Positions 1-8,172 of a DNA stretch of 64,000 bases are shown one piece after another. The stretch covers positions 62,001-126,000 of the forward strand of contig NZ_BBYK01000045.1 of assembly GCF_001570365.1 (NCBI RefSeq), read 5' to 3'. Numbering within the stretch: the stretch's first letter is position 1; each line of letters begins with the position of its first letter. Below the pieces are notes generated by a model, which was not told the origin of the DNA, made no database searches, and saw only the letters and a list, made by a program, of their open reading frames with translations. The stretch comes from Microtetraspora fusca. Lineage in GTDB: Bacteria; Actinomycetota; Actinomycetes; Streptosporangiales; Streptosporangiaceae. The position numbers were made by a program, and so were the translations under genes.

Positions 1-15
1 CTAACAAATGTTTGG
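1..15. promoter_or_regulatory. KstR2-type operator upstream of echA20
   Basis: The sequence ctaacaaatgtttgg is an imperfect palindrome (core AACAAATGTT) directly upstream of echA20. The same 15-bp sequence with one change (core AACAATTGTT) occurs at 10148-10162 between divergent steroid genes. I infer it is the site of the KstR2-like TetR protein encoded at 11037-11663. The mycobacterial KstR2 box is different in sequence but similar in architecture. The site may extend left of the window. Confidence 0.7.
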
Positions 16-29
16 TGGAAAGGTAGCGT

Positions 30-776
30 ATGGGAATCTCCACCAGGAACCATGGCAACGGCATCGCCGAGGTGGTCGTCGACACGCCGCCCGTCAACGC
101 GCTGACCGTGCGCGGCTGGTTCGACCTCGCCGACGCCGTACGGCAGGCCGGGCGGGAGCCGGAGACCCGCGTCGTCGTGCTGTGCGCCGAGGGCCGCGGA
201 TTCAACGCCGGCGTGGACATCAAGGAGATGCAGGCCACCAGCGGGTTCGACGCCCTGGTGGGCGCCAACCGGGGCTGCTACGCCGCGTTCTCCGCGGTGT
301 ACGAGTGCGAGGTGCCGGTCATCGCGGCCGTGCACGGTTTCTGCCTCGGCGGCGGCATCGGCCTCGTGGGCAACGCCGACATCGTGGTCGCGTCCGAGGA
401 CGCGTACTTCGGGCTGCCCGAGGTGGACCGCGGCGCGCTCGGCGCGGCCACGCACCTCGCCCGGCTGGTTCCGCAGCACCTGATGCGGGCGATGGTGTAC
501 ACCTGCCGGACCATCACGGCGGCCGAGCTGCACGCGCACGGCTCGGTGCTGGAGGTGGTGCCGCGCGACCGGCTCAGGGACGCCGCCTTCGAGGTCGCGG
601 CCCAGATCGCCGGCAAGGACCCGTACGTGATCCGCCGGGCCAAGGAGTCGCTGAACGGCATCGACCCGGTCGACGTCCACCGCAGCTACCGGTTCGAGCA
701 GGGCTTCACCTTCGAGCTCAACCTCATGGGCGCCGGCGACCGCCACCGCGACGGCTTCGTCTCCGAGGGGGCGTGA
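30..776 (+). CDS. echA20: EchA20-like crotonase, steroid ring hydrolase
   Basis: A 248-residue crotonase-fold protein. In Mycobacterium EchA20 opens a steroid C/D ring intermediate (HIEC-CoA to COCHEA-CoA). The oxyanion-hole pattern GFCLGGGIGLVG lies at about residues 110-121, and NAGVDIKE near 60-67 matches the family's substrate loop. The length is normal for the family. The ATG at 30 has a good ribosome-binding site (ggaaagg, 17-23). It is followed by ipdA, ipdB and ipdC in the same order as in mycobacteria, which is the strongest evidence for the specific name. The operator at 1-15 should place it under KstR2 control. A generic enoyl-CoA hydratase is the alternative, but the synteny argues against it. 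Confidence 0.88.
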   Translation: MGISTRNHGNGIAEVVVDTPPVNALTVRGWFDLADAVRQAGREPETRVVVLCAEGRGFNAGVDIKEMQATSGFDALVGANRGCYAAFSAVYECEVPVIAAVHGFCLGGGIGLVGNADIVVASEDAYFGLPEVDRGALGAATHLARLVPQHLMRAMVYTCRTITAAELHAHGSVLEVVPRDRLRDAAFEVAAQIAGKDPYVIRRAKESLNGIDPVDVHRSYRFEQGFTFELNLMGAGDRHRDGFVSEGA

Positions 777-785
777 TGACGGAGC

Positions 786-899
786 GAGTGAGGAGTGGTG
801 AGCGACCAGTGAGCGCGGAGCGAACTCGACGCAGCGAGGGGAGTGGTCGGCCGAGGGACGAGGCCGCCCGTGGAGTGAGTGAGGAGTGGTGAGCGACCA
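786..899. repeat. 23-bp exact direct repeat between echA20 and ipdA
   Basis: Positions 786-808 and 877-899 are identical over 23 bases (starting gagtgaggagtgg), 91 bp apart. They fill the spacer between two cotranscribed genes. The second copy runs into the ipdA start codon and supplies its GAGGAG-like ribosome-binding sequence. The spacer is rich in gagcgag words, like the opposite-strand block at 15190-15320. I see no protein-coding signal in it. Confidence 0.85.
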
Positions 900-1781
900 A
901 TGAATACCAGCAAGATCATGACGGTCGAGGAGGTCGTCGGGTCGCTGGAGAGCGGCATGACGATCGGCATCGGCGGGTGGGGTTCGCGGCGCAAGCCGAT
1001 GGCCCTGGTCCGCGCGATCTACCGCTCGTCCCTCAAGGACCTGACGATCGTGTCGCTGGGCGGGGCCGATGTGGGCCTGCTGTGCGCGGCCGGCAAGGTC
1101 CGCAGGGTGGTCGCCCCCTTCGTGACGCTGGACTCCGTGCCGCTCGAACCGCACTTCAGGGCGGCCAGGCAGAGCGGCGCGGTCGAGTTCGTCGAGTACG
1201 ACGAGGGCATGTTCATGTTCGGCCTGCTCGCCGCCGCGCACCGGCTGCCGTTCCTGCCCACCCGGGCCGGGCTCGGCTCGGACGTCCTGCGGGTCAACCC
1301 GGACCTGCGCACCGTCCGCTCGCCGTACGACGACGGGGAGGAGCTCCTCGCGGTGCCCGCGCTGACGCTCGATGCGGCGCTGATCCACCTGGACCGGGCC
1401 GACACGCGGGGCAACGGCCAGTACCTCGGCCCCGACCCGTACATGGACGACCTGTTCGCCAAGGCGGCGGGCCGCTGCTACGTGAGCTGCGAGCGGCTGG
1501 TCGGCCCCGGCGAGCTGGACGGGCCGCCGCAGACGCTGCTCGTCAGCCGGATGCACACGGCCGGCGTGGTGGAGACCCCGAACGGCGGCCACTTCACCGA
1601 CTGCGGCCCCGACCGTGCGAGGGACGAGGCGTTCCAGCGGCACTACGCGACGTCGGCGGCCGACCCGGACGCGTGGGCGGCGTTCGCCGAGCGGTTTCTG
1701 AGCGGGGACGAGGCGGCCTACCAGGAGGCGGTCCGCCGCTGGCACGAGGAGCACGAGGAGCAGGAGGAGAAGGCACGATGA
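900..1781 (+). CDS. ipdA: IpdA, CoA-transferase-fold hydrolase subunit alpha
   Basis: A 293-residue class I CoA-transferase family subunit. In steroid degraders IpdAB is not a transferase but a ring-opening hydrolase acting on COCHEA-CoA after EchA20. The N-terminus MTVEEVVGSLESGMTIGIGG is typical of the family. I chose the ATG at 900; the frame is open upstream to a GTG at 879, but the extra residues are encoded by the repeat sequence. The stop overlaps the ipdB start (ATGA at 1778-1781), which suggests coupled translation of the two subunits. The C-terminus is Glu-rich. Confidence 0.88.
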   Translation: MNTSKIMTVEEVVGSLESGMTIGIGGWGSRRKPMALVRAIYRSSLKDLTIVSLGGADVGLLCAAGKVRRVVAPFVTLDSVPLEPHFRAARQSGAVEFVEYDEGMFMFGLLAAAHRLPFLPTRAGLGSDVLRVNPDLRTVRSPYDDGEELLAVPALTLDAALIHLDRADTRGNGQYLGPDPYMDDLFAKAAGRCYVSCERLVGPGELDGPPQTLLVSRMHTAGVVETPNGGHFTDCGPDRARDEAFQRHYATSAADPDAWAAFAERFLSGDEAAYQEAVRRWHEEHEEQEEKAR

Positions 1782-2530
1782 TCGCGACCCGTGCGGAGAT
1801 CTGCGTGGTCGCCTGCGCCGAGGCGTGGCGCGGCGACGGCGAGATCCTGGCCGCGGCGATGGGCACCTGCTCGATCCTGGGCGCCCGGCTGGCCCGGCTC
1901 ACGTTCGAGCCGGGGCTGCTGACCACCGACGGCGGGGCGATGCTCACCGCCGAGCCGGTGCCGTTCGGCGCGCCGGCCGGGCCCGTCGAGGGCTGGATGC
2001 CGTTCCGCGACCACCTGTGGCTGGTGCAGAACGGCCGCCGTCACGTGATGATGGGCGCCTCCCAGATCGACCGGCACGGCAACACCAACATCTCGGCCGT
2101 CGGCGCCTGGGAGCGGCCGAAGTCCCAGCTCCTCGGCGTGCGCGGCGCCCCCGGCAACACGATCTGCAACCCGACGAGCTACTGGATCCCCAAGCATTCC
2201 ACCCGGGTGTTCGTCCCGAAGGTGGACATGGTCAGCGGTGTCGGCTACGACCGGGCGGCCGAGCTGGGCCCGCGTGCGTCCCGGTTCCACGACCTGCGCC
2301 GGGTGGTGACCGACCTGGGCGTGTTCGACTTCGGCACGCCGGACGGCGCGATGCGGCTCGTCTCCACGCATCCCGGCGTCACGGTCGAGCAGGTCGCCGC
2401 CGCCACCGGGTTCGATCTCGTGATCGACGGCGACGTGCCGGAGACCCGGCAGCCGACGGACGAGGAGCTGCGGCTGATCCGCGAGGTGCTCGACCCGAGG
2501 AGCCTGCGCGACCGGGAGGTCCGGGCGTGA
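1778..2530 (+). CDS. ipdB: IpdB, CoA-transferase-fold hydrolase subunit beta
   Basis: A 250-residue partner of IpdA with the CoA-transferase beta-subunit fold. Recognisable stretches are GASQIDRHGNTNISAVG (about residues 94-110) and the GAPGNTICNP region after it. It should form a heteromer with IpdA and cleave the last carbocycle of the steroid nucleus in the cytoplasm. It overlaps ipdA by 4 bp upstream and ipdC by 4 bp downstream (GTGA at 2527-2530), so the block is a translationally coupled operon. Length and order match mycobacterial Rv3552. Confidence 0.88.
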   Translation: MIATRAEICVVACAEAWRGDGEILAAAMGTCSILGARLARLTFEPGLLTTDGGAMLTAEPVPFGAPAGPVEGWMPFRDHLWLVQNGRRHVMMGASQIDRHGNTNISAVGAWERPKSQLLGVRGAPGNTICNPTSYWIPKHSTRVFVPKVDMVSGVGYDRAAELGPRASRFHDLRRVVTDLGVFDFGTPDGAMRLVSTHPGVTVEQVAAATGFDLVIDGDVPETRQPTDEELRLIREVLDPRSLRDREVRA

Positions 2531-3591
2531 TCGAGCAGGTCCTGGACACCCCGCTGACCCGGCTCATCGGGGTGCGCCACCCCGTCGTGCAGACCGGCAT
2601 GGGCTGGGTGGCGGGCCCGCGGCTGGTGTCGGCGGTGGCGAACGCGGGCGGCCTCGGCGTCCTCGCCTCGGCCACCATGACGCTCGACCAGCTCGCCTCG
2701 GCCATCGCGGAGGTCCGTTCGCGCACCGACGCGCCCTTCGGGGTGAACCTGCGCGCGGACGCCTCGGACGCGCGCGACCGCATCGACCTGCTGATCAAGC
2801 ACGGGGTGAAGGTCGCCTCGTTCGCGCTCGCCCCCCGCCAGGAGCTGATCGCCAGGCTGAAAGACGCCGGGATCGTGGTGATCCCCTCGGTCGGGGCGCG
2901 GCGGCACGCGGAGAAGGTCGCCGCCTGGGGCGCCGACGCCGTCCTGGTCCAGGGAGGCGAGGGCGGCGGCCACACCGGAGCGGTCGCCACCACCCTGCTG
3001 CTGCCCCAGGTCGTGGACGCGGTCGACATCCCGGTGATCGCCGCCGGCGGCTTCTTCGACGGGCGCGGCCTGGCCGCCGCCCTTGTGTACGGCGCGGCCG
3101 GCGTGGCGATGGGCACCCGCTTCCTGCTCACCCGGGACAGCTCGGTCCCGGACGCGGTCAAGCGGACCTACCTCGGCATGTCGGACACCGTGGTCACCCG
3201 GCAGGTGGACGGGATGCCGCACCGGGTGCTGCGCACGCCGCTGGTCGACGCCCTGGAGCGGTCGGGGCAGGTGAGCGGGCTGGTCCGCGCGGTGCGCAAC
3301 GCCGCGAGGTTCCGCCGCGTCTCCGGGATGTCCTGGACCGGGATGATCCGCGACGGGCTGGCCATGAAGCACGGCAAGGAGCTGACCTGGTCCCAGGTGC
3401 TGATGGCGGCCAACACGCCCATGCTGCTCAAGGCGGCCATGGTGGACGGACGTCCCGACCTCGGCGTGATGGCCTCCGGCCAGGTGGTGGCGCTGATCGA
3501 CGACCTGCCCTCCTGTGAGGAGCTGATCGACGGGATCGTCACCCAGGCCGCGGACGTCCTGCGGGGCATCGGCGCCAACCTGGCCGGCTGA
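2527..3591 (+). CDS. ipdC: IpdC, flavin-dependent 2-nitropropane-dioxygenase-like reductase
   Basis: A 354-residue TIM-barrel flavoprotein of the nitronate monooxygenase family. The sequence has QTGMGWVAGPRLVSAVANAG near the N-terminus, VLVQGGEGGGHTG (about residues 139-151) and AAGGFFDGRGLAAAL (phosphate-binding loop of FMN). In Mtb the homologue Rv3553 works with IpdF on the HIC-CoA intermediates before EchA20. The GTG start at 2527 overlaps the ipdB stop. A strong hairpin terminator follows at 3606-3641, so this is the last gene of the operon. Confidence 0.86.
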   Translation: MIEQVLDTPLTRLIGVRHPVVQTGMGWVAGPRLVSAVANAGGLGVLASATMTLDQLASAIAEVRSRTDAPFGVNLRADASDARDRIDLLIKHGVKVASFALAPRQELIARLKDAGIVVIPSVGARRHAEKVAAWGADAVLVQGGEGGGHTGAVATTLLLPQVVDAVDIPVIAAGGFFDGRGLAAALVYGAAGVAMGTRFLLTRDSSVPDAVKRTYLGMSDTVVTRQVDGMPHRVLRTPLVDALERSGQVSGLVRAVRNAARFRRVSGMSWTGMIRDGLAMKHGKELTWSQVLMAANTPMLLKAAMVDGRPDLGVMASGQVVALIDDLPSCEELIDGIVTQAADVLRGIGANLAG

Positions 3592-3605
3592 GCCGCCGAC
3601 GGCCG

Positions 3606-3641
3606 AAGGCCGGTGCGCCTCTGGGGGCGTACCGGCCTTTT
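3606..3641 (+). terminator. Rho-independent terminator after ipdC
   Basis: A 12-bp GC-rich stem (ggccggtgcgcc / ggcgtaccggcc, one G-U pair) is followed by TTTT. It lies between convergent genes and could serve both strands. Confidence 0.85.
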
Positions 3642-3658
3642 CCATGTGTGCCGCTGGC

Positions 3659-4036
3659 TCAGTACGGCAGCTGCTGCAGCGTCCAGCCGTTGCCGTCCGG
3701 GTCGGAGAAGGCGGCGTAGCAGACGGTGGGCTTGCCGGGCGCGGTGAGATCCTCCACCTCGGCGATGTCCACCCCGCGCTCGACGAGCAGGGCACGGGCG
3801 GCGTGGATGTCCTTCACCACCAGGTGCAGAGCCTTCACCGACCCCGGCGGGGTGTCCACGACGCCGACGCCGAACGCGATCGAGCAGGCCGACCCCGGAG
3901 GCGTCACCTGTACGACGCGGAACGCGCCGTTGCCGAAGTCGACGTCGCAGACGAATCCCAGTTTCTCGGTGTAGAACTCCTTGGCGCGGTCCACGTCCGA
4001 GACGGGGATCGGCACAAGTTCGAGCTTGAAGTCCAC
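3659..4036 (-). CDS. VOC/glyoxalase-superfamily protein
   Basis: A 125-residue single-domain vicinal-oxygen-chelate protein (VDFKLELVPIPVSDVDRAKEFY at the start, DPDGNGWTLQQLPY at the end). I chose the GTG at 4036 because ggaagg lies 9 bases upstream; a longer frame reaches 4084 without a ribosome-binding site. Such proteins include lyases, dioxygenases and antibiotic-binding proteins, and the substrate cannot be read from sequence. It diverges from the TetR-MMPL pair, whose tandem operator lies in the shared intergenic region, so it may belong to that regulon. Confidence 0.8.
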   Translation of the reverse strand: MDFKLELVPIPVSDVDRAKEFYTEKLGFVCDVDFGNGAFRVVQVTPPGSACSIAFGVGVVDTPPGSVKALHLVVKDIHAARALLVERGVDIAEVEDLTAPGKPTVCYAAFSDPDGNGWTLQQLPY

Positions 4037-4143
4037 GGCACGCCGCCTTCCTGACCTCGATGATCGCGGGTGGTCCCGCCTCACCCTTTCACGGAATTTC
4101 TGCCCGTACCCGGAGATGTGGTGGTCTCTCGTACCGGCGTCCC

Positions 4144-4178
4144 ACTGTCCGATCGGTCAGAACTGTCCGATCGGTCAG
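4144..4178. promoter_or_regulatory. Tandem operator for the TetR-MMPL pair
   Basis: The 17-mer actgtccgatcggtcag occurs twice in direct repeat (4144-4160 and 4162-4178). Each copy holds the palindrome CTGtCCGATCGGtCAG. The second copy ends 13 bp before the TetR start codon. The spacing of 18 bp between copies would put two dimers on nearly the same DNA face only with distortion, so cooperative binding is possible but not shown. Confidence 0.8.
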
Positions 4179-4191
4179 CTAAGGTGATCAC

Positions 4192-4749
4192 ATGACTCGC
4201 TCCGCCACCACCATGCGCGCGGACATCCTGGAGTCGGCGGCGCGGCTGTTCGCCACGGCCGGCTTCCGCGGCACGTCGCTGCAGGACATCGCCTCGGACG
4301 TGGGCTGCTCCAAGGCGTCCCTGCTGTACCACTTCACCAACAAGGACGCGATCCTCACCGAGCTGCTGTCGCCGGTGGGGCGGGAGCTGGCCGAACTGGA
4401 GGAGCGGCTCGCTGGGCTGGACGGCGACGAGGCCGTACGCGGGGCGGTCGCCGGGCTCGTCGAGCTGTCCCTGCGCTTCCGGCGCGAAGCCACGATCCTC
4501 ATACACGACCTGGACGCCATGACCAGCCGTCCCGAGGTGCCCGACATGCCTGACATGAAGGCCCTCACCGAGCGGCTGGTGGACGCGCTGACCGGCCGTT
4601 CCGGGGACCCGCGGGCCCGGGTCTGGGGCTGGATGGTGCTGGTGGGCGTCACCCTCACGAGCGCCGCCGACCTCGCGGTGCCCGAGGAGACGCTGCGCGC
4701 GGAGCTGACCCGGGGCGCGCTGCGTGCGCTCGGCCGCCCCATCCACTGA
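4192..4749 (+). CDS. TetR-family repressor of MMPL exporter
   Basis: A 185-residue TetR regulator. The N-terminal helix-turn-helix is clear (GFRGTSLQDIASDVGCSKAS, then LLYHFTNKDAIL, residues about 25-56), followed by a helical ligand domain. Twin palindromes at 4144-4178 sit just upstream and are probably its operator, giving autoregulation. It is 27 bp upstream of an MMPL transporter on the same strand, the usual arrangement for a drug- or metabolite-responsive efflux pair. The ligand is unknown; its location inside a steroid cluster suggests a steroid-derived compound, but that is inference. Confidence 0.85.
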   Translation: MTRSATTMRADILESAARLFATAGFRGTSLQDIASDVGCSKASLLYHFTNKDAILTELLSPVGRELAELEERLAGLDGDEAVRGAVAGLVELSLRFRREATILIHDLDAMTSRPEVPDMPDMKALTERLVDALTGRSGDPRARVWGWMVLVGVTLTSAADLAVPEETLRAELTRGALRALGRPIH

Positions 4750-4776
4750 CTCTTCGAGAAAGAGATCCCGCTTCCG

Positions 4777-6936
4777 ATGTCAACATTGCTGTACCGGCTG
4801 GGCCGGTTCTCCTTCCGCAGGCGAGGGCGCGTGGCCGCCGTGTGGCTGCTGTTGCTGGCGCTGCTGGGAGGGGCGGTCGCCGCCTTCGGCGGGTCCACCA
4901 CCGACAAGTTCGTCATGCCCGGCACCGAGTCGCAGCGGGCGCTGGACGCGCTCACCAGGGAGTTCCCCCAGGCCAGCGGGGCCACCGGCACCATCGTCGT
5001 CGCCGCCCCGCAGGGGAGGAAACTGGACCCCGCGGCCGTCGCCCCCGTCGTGAAGGAGGCGGCCGCCGTCCCCGGCGTCGTCGCCGCCCTGGACCCGTTC
5101 CAGGTCGGCGCGGTCTCCGCGGACGGCCGCCACGCCCTGGTCCAGGTCCAGTTCGACCGGGGGCTCAAGGACGTCACCGCGGCCCAGCGTGACGCGTACC
5201 TGAAGGCCGGCTCCTCGGTGACCGGGCTGCGGGTGGAGCACGGCGGCGAGATCATGACCACCGCGCCCGAAGTGGGCGGCTCCGAAGGGGTCGGCGTCCT
5301 GATCGCCGCGGTCGTGCTGGTCGTCACCTTCGGCTCGCTGGTGGCCGCCGGCATGACGCTGCTGAACGCGCTGATCGGCGTCGGCGTCGGCATGGCCGGG
5401 CTTTTCGCGCTCAGCGGCGTCGTCGAGCTGACCTCGGTCACGCCGGTGCTGGCACTGATGCTGGGCCTGGCCGTCGGCATCGACTACTCGCTGTTCATCA
5501 CGTCCCGCTACCGCCAGTTCCTCGCGGAGGGCATGGAGGGTGACGAGGCCGCCGGGCTGGCGACCGGCACCGCCGGCTCGGCGGTCGTGTTCGCCGGAGC
5601 CACCGTCGTGATCGCGCTCGCCGGTCTGTCGGTCGTCGGCATCCCCTTCCTCACCGTCATGGGCCTGGCCGCCGCGGGCACCGTGGCGGTCGCCGTCCTG
5701 GTCGCCCTCACGCTGCTGCCCGCGTTCCTGTCGTACGCCGGGGCCCGCGTGCTGCCGCGTGGGCAGCGGGCGGGCCAGGAGGCGAGCCCGGCCCGGGAGG
5801 GCTTCGGACACACCTGGGGGCGGATCGTCACCCGGCTGCGCGTGTCGATCCTGCTGGCCGGGGTCGTCGCCCTGGGCGCGCTCACGCTGCCCGCGCAGGA
5901 CCTGCGCCTGGCCCTGCCGGACGCCGGCACCGCCGCCACCGGCTCACCGGCCCGCGAAGCGTACGACCTGACCAGCGAAGGGTTCGGCGAGGGCTTCAAC
6001 GCCCGGCTGATCGCCGTGGTCACCGCCCCCGACGCCACGGCGACCACCGCGGCCGCCGGACAGGCCTCCGCGCTGATCCAGCAGACCGAGGGCGTCCTGG
6101 CCGTGGCCCCGCCCCAGACCAACCCCGCGGGCACCACCGCGCTGCTGACCATCATCCCGAAGGCCGGACCCACTGCCGCGGCCACCGAGGACGCCGTCCA
6201 CGCCATCCGCGCCAAGGTCGCCGACATCAAGGGCGCGGAGATCGCGGTGACCGGCGCCACCGCCGTGGGCATCGACGTCTCCGACAAGCTGGCCGACGCC
6301 ATGCCGGTGTACCTGTTGCTGGTGATCGGCCTGTCGGTGCTGCTGCTGATGCTGGTCTTCCGCTCGATCCTGGTGCCGGTCAAGGCGGCGCTGGGCTTCC
6401 TGCTCACCGTCGGCTCGACCTTCGGCGTCACGGTGGCGATCTTTCAGCAGGGGCATCTCGCCGACCTGGTCGGCCTGGACGTGCCGGGACCGCTGGTCAG
6501 CTTCCTGCCGATCCTGCTGATCGGCATCCTGTTCGGGCTGGCCATGGACTACCAGGTGTTCCTGGTCTCGCGGATGCGCGAGGACTACGTGCACGGCGAC
6601 ACGCCGCGCCAGGCCACGATCAACGGCATGGGACACAACGCCCGCGTCGTCACCGCCGCCGCGCTGATCATGACGGCCGTGTTCGGCGGGTTCGTGTTCA
6701 TGGACGACCCGATCATCAAGTCCATGGGCTTCGCGCTGGCCGTCGGCGTGCTGGTGGACGCCTTCGTGGTCCGAATGACGCTGGTTCCGGCCGTGATGTC
6801 CATGTTCGGCGCCGCCGCCTGGTGGCTGCCCCGCTCCCTGGACCGGGCGCTGCCCAACCTCGACATCGAGGGCGAACGCCTGCGCCACCACCTCGCCGCC
6901 CCCGCCGTCCCGGAAACGGTCGGCGTCGGACGCTGA
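4777..6936 (+). CDS. MMPL/RND-family membrane transporter
   Basis: A 719-residue RND-superfamily protein of the actinobacterial MMPL type. It has a single N-terminal helix (about 19-39), a periplasmic loop, a block of five helices (about 170-330), a repeat of that layout (helix near 355-375, loop, then five helices from about 505 to 680). The conserved GLAVGIDYSLFITSRYR and GLAMDYQVFLVSRMRE segments carry the Asp-Tyr pairs typical of proton-driven MMPL pumps. Length is normal. It follows the TetR gene by 27 bp and is closed by the terminator at 7009-7043. It probably exports a lipid or hydrophobic metabolite. Confidence 0.88.
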   Translation: MSTLLYRLGRFSFRRRGRVAAVWLLLLALLGGAVAAFGGSTTDKFVMPGTESQRALDALTREFPQASGATGTIVVAAPQGRKLDPAAVAPVVKEAAAVPGVVAALDPFQVGAVSADGRHALVQVQFDRGLKDVTAAQRDAYLKAGSSVTGLRVEHGGEIMTTAPEVGGSEGVGVLIAAVVLVVTFGSLVAAGMTLLNALIGVGVGMAGLFALSGVVELTSVTPVLALMLGLAVGIDYSLFITSRYRQFLAEGMEGDEAAGLATGTAGSAVVFAGATVVIALAGLSVVGIPFLTVMGLAAAGTVAVAVLVALTLLPAFLSYAGARVLPRGQRAGQEASPAREGFGHTWGRIVTRLRVSILLAGVVALGALTLPAQDLRLALPDAGTAATGSPAREAYDLTSEGFGEGFNARLIAVVTAPDATATTAAAGQASALIQQTEGVLAVAPPQTNPAGTTALLTIIPKAGPTAAATEDAVHAIRAKVADIKGAEIAVTGATAVGIDVSDKLADAMPVYLLLVIGLSVLLLMLVFRSILVPVKAALGFLLTVGSTFGVTVAIFQQGHLADLVGLDVPGPLVSFLPILLIGILFGLAMDYQVFLVSRMREDYVHGDTPRQATINGMGHNARVVTAAALIMTAVFGGFVFMDDPIIKSMGFALAVGVLVDAFVVRMTLVPAVMSMFGAAAWWLPRSLDRALPNLDIEGERLRHHLAAPAVPETVGVGR

Positions 6937-7008
6937 CCTCAGGCCGGCGGTGCGCCGTTCCGGACCGGGCAGACGGCCACGGACCTGATCGAAAGCGCCC
7001 AAACGCGA

Positions 7009-7043
7009 CGGGCCCCCGATCGCGGCACGCGATCGGGGGCCCG
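7009..7043. terminator. Bidirectional hairpin between MMPL and fadE genes
   Basis: A perfect 16-bp inverted repeat (7009-7024 and 7028-7043) with a 3-nt loop lies between two convergent genes. There is no U tract, as is common in actinomycetes. Confidence 0.85.
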
Positions 7044-7057
7044 CCTGCGGGGAGGGG

Positions 7058-8059
7058 TCAGGCCAGGGCGGCGAGCACCCGGGCGCGGTGCGCCGAGGAG
7101 GAGCCCCACGCCGAGTGGAGGGCCCGGGCCTTCCTGATCCAGAGGCTCGGGTCGTACTCGTCGGTGTAGCCGATCGCGCCGTGCACCTGGAGGGCGATCT
7201 TGGCCGCCGCGTACGCCGCCTCCGACGCGGCGACCTTCGCGGCGGACACGTCGCGGGGGAAGTCCGGCGAGCCGTGGGCGAGGGCCGCGCCGTGGACCAG
7301 CGGCCGGGCGTACTCCAGGCCGACGAGCGCGTTCGCGAGGTGGTGCTTGACCGCCTGGAATTCGCCGATCGGCCGTCCGAACTGCCGCCGCGCCCGGGCG
7401 TACTCGACCGAGGCGTCCAGCAGCGCGCGGCCCACGCCGACGAGCTGGGCGGCGGTCGCCAGCGCGCCCATGTCGTGTGCGGCCTCTGCCGCGGCGCGCA
7501 CCGAGGGGCCGCGGGCGAGGAGCTTGCCGCCCTCGACGGGGAAGAGCCGGCGGGCCGGATCCAGGGAGACGCGCGCCGCGCCGGGGAGCGCCGCGCGCAG
7601 CTCGTCGCCGTCCACCGCCAGCACGAGCCCCGCCGCGTCCGCGTCCAGCGCGTACGGCACGGCCGGGGGCAGGGCCACCGTCGCCACCGTGTTCCCCTCG
7701 GCGATGCCCGCGAGCCACCCCTCCACCGTCCCGGGCGCGACGACGAGATCCTCGGGGGCCAGCCCGTCGAGCAGCGCGGCGACGGCGACGCTCTCGGCGA
7801 GCGGCCCCGGCGCGGCGTGCCGTCCCAGCTCGTGGAAGGCGGTGACCAGCTCGACGGGGAGCGGTCCCGCGCCGCCCGCCGACTCGGGCACGGCGACGGC
7901 GAGGGCGCCCGCGTCGGCGAGCGAGCGCCACAGGGCCAGGCCGGGCCCGTGCGACCCGGCCGCCCAGGCGCGGATCGCGGCCGGCGTGCCCGCCTCGGCC
8001 AGGAGCTTGTGCAGGGTCTCGCCGAACAGCCGCTGCTCGGCGTCGAGGATGAACTTCAC
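7058..8059 (-). CDS. Acyl-CoA dehydrogenase subunit (FadE32/33-like)
   Basis: A 333-residue acyl-CoA dehydrogenase homologue, shorter than the usual 380. It keeps the C-terminal half best (YARARRQFGRPIGEFQAVKHHLAN, residues about 238-262, and HGAIGYTDEYDPSLW near 300). I chose the GTG at 8059, preceded by gggagg. Mycobacterial steroid degraders use heteromeric FadE enzymes made of one short and one longer subunit, and this gene lies downstream of a 375-residue FadE. I infer an alpha2beta2 enzyme acting on a HIP-CoA or MOODA-CoA type substrate. The exact Mtb counterpart is uncertain. Confidence 0.78.
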   Translation of the reverse strand: MKFILDAEQRLFGETLHKLLAEAGTPAAIRAWAAGSHGPGLALWRSLADAGALAVAVPESAGGAGPLPVELVTAFHELGRHAAPGPLAESVAVAALLDGLAPEDLVVAPGTVEGWLAGIAEGNTVATVALPPAVPYALDADAAGLVLAVDGDELRAALPGAARVSLDPARRLFPVEGGKLLARGPSVRAAAEAAHDMGALATAAQLVGVGRALLDASVEYARARRQFGRPIGEFQAVKHHLANALVGLEYARPLVHGAALAHGSPDFPRDVSAAKVAASEAAYAAAKIALQVHGAIGYTDEYDPSLWIRKARALHSAWGSSSAHRARVLAALA

Positions 8060-8172
8060 GGCCGCCTCCCGATGGTCGTCATGACGCCGCGCCCGAGGTA
8101 GGCGAGGGCGCCCCACTCGCAAGCGCTGTCACAAGCGCCGACACGCGCGCTGTCCCGGTCGCGTCCCATCGG

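Noticed and set aside
777-892. Possible small gene in the echA20-ipdA spacer (starting GTGATGACGGAG)
   Set aside because: The sequence is a repeat-rich gagcgag spacer giving low-complexity Arg/Glu/Ser peptides in every frame.
8060-8172. Possible N-terminal extension of the short FadE (frame open to 8122)
   Set aside because: Extra residues are Arg/His-rich and the GTG at 8059 has a good gggagg; similarity to FadE begins at VKFILDAEQ.
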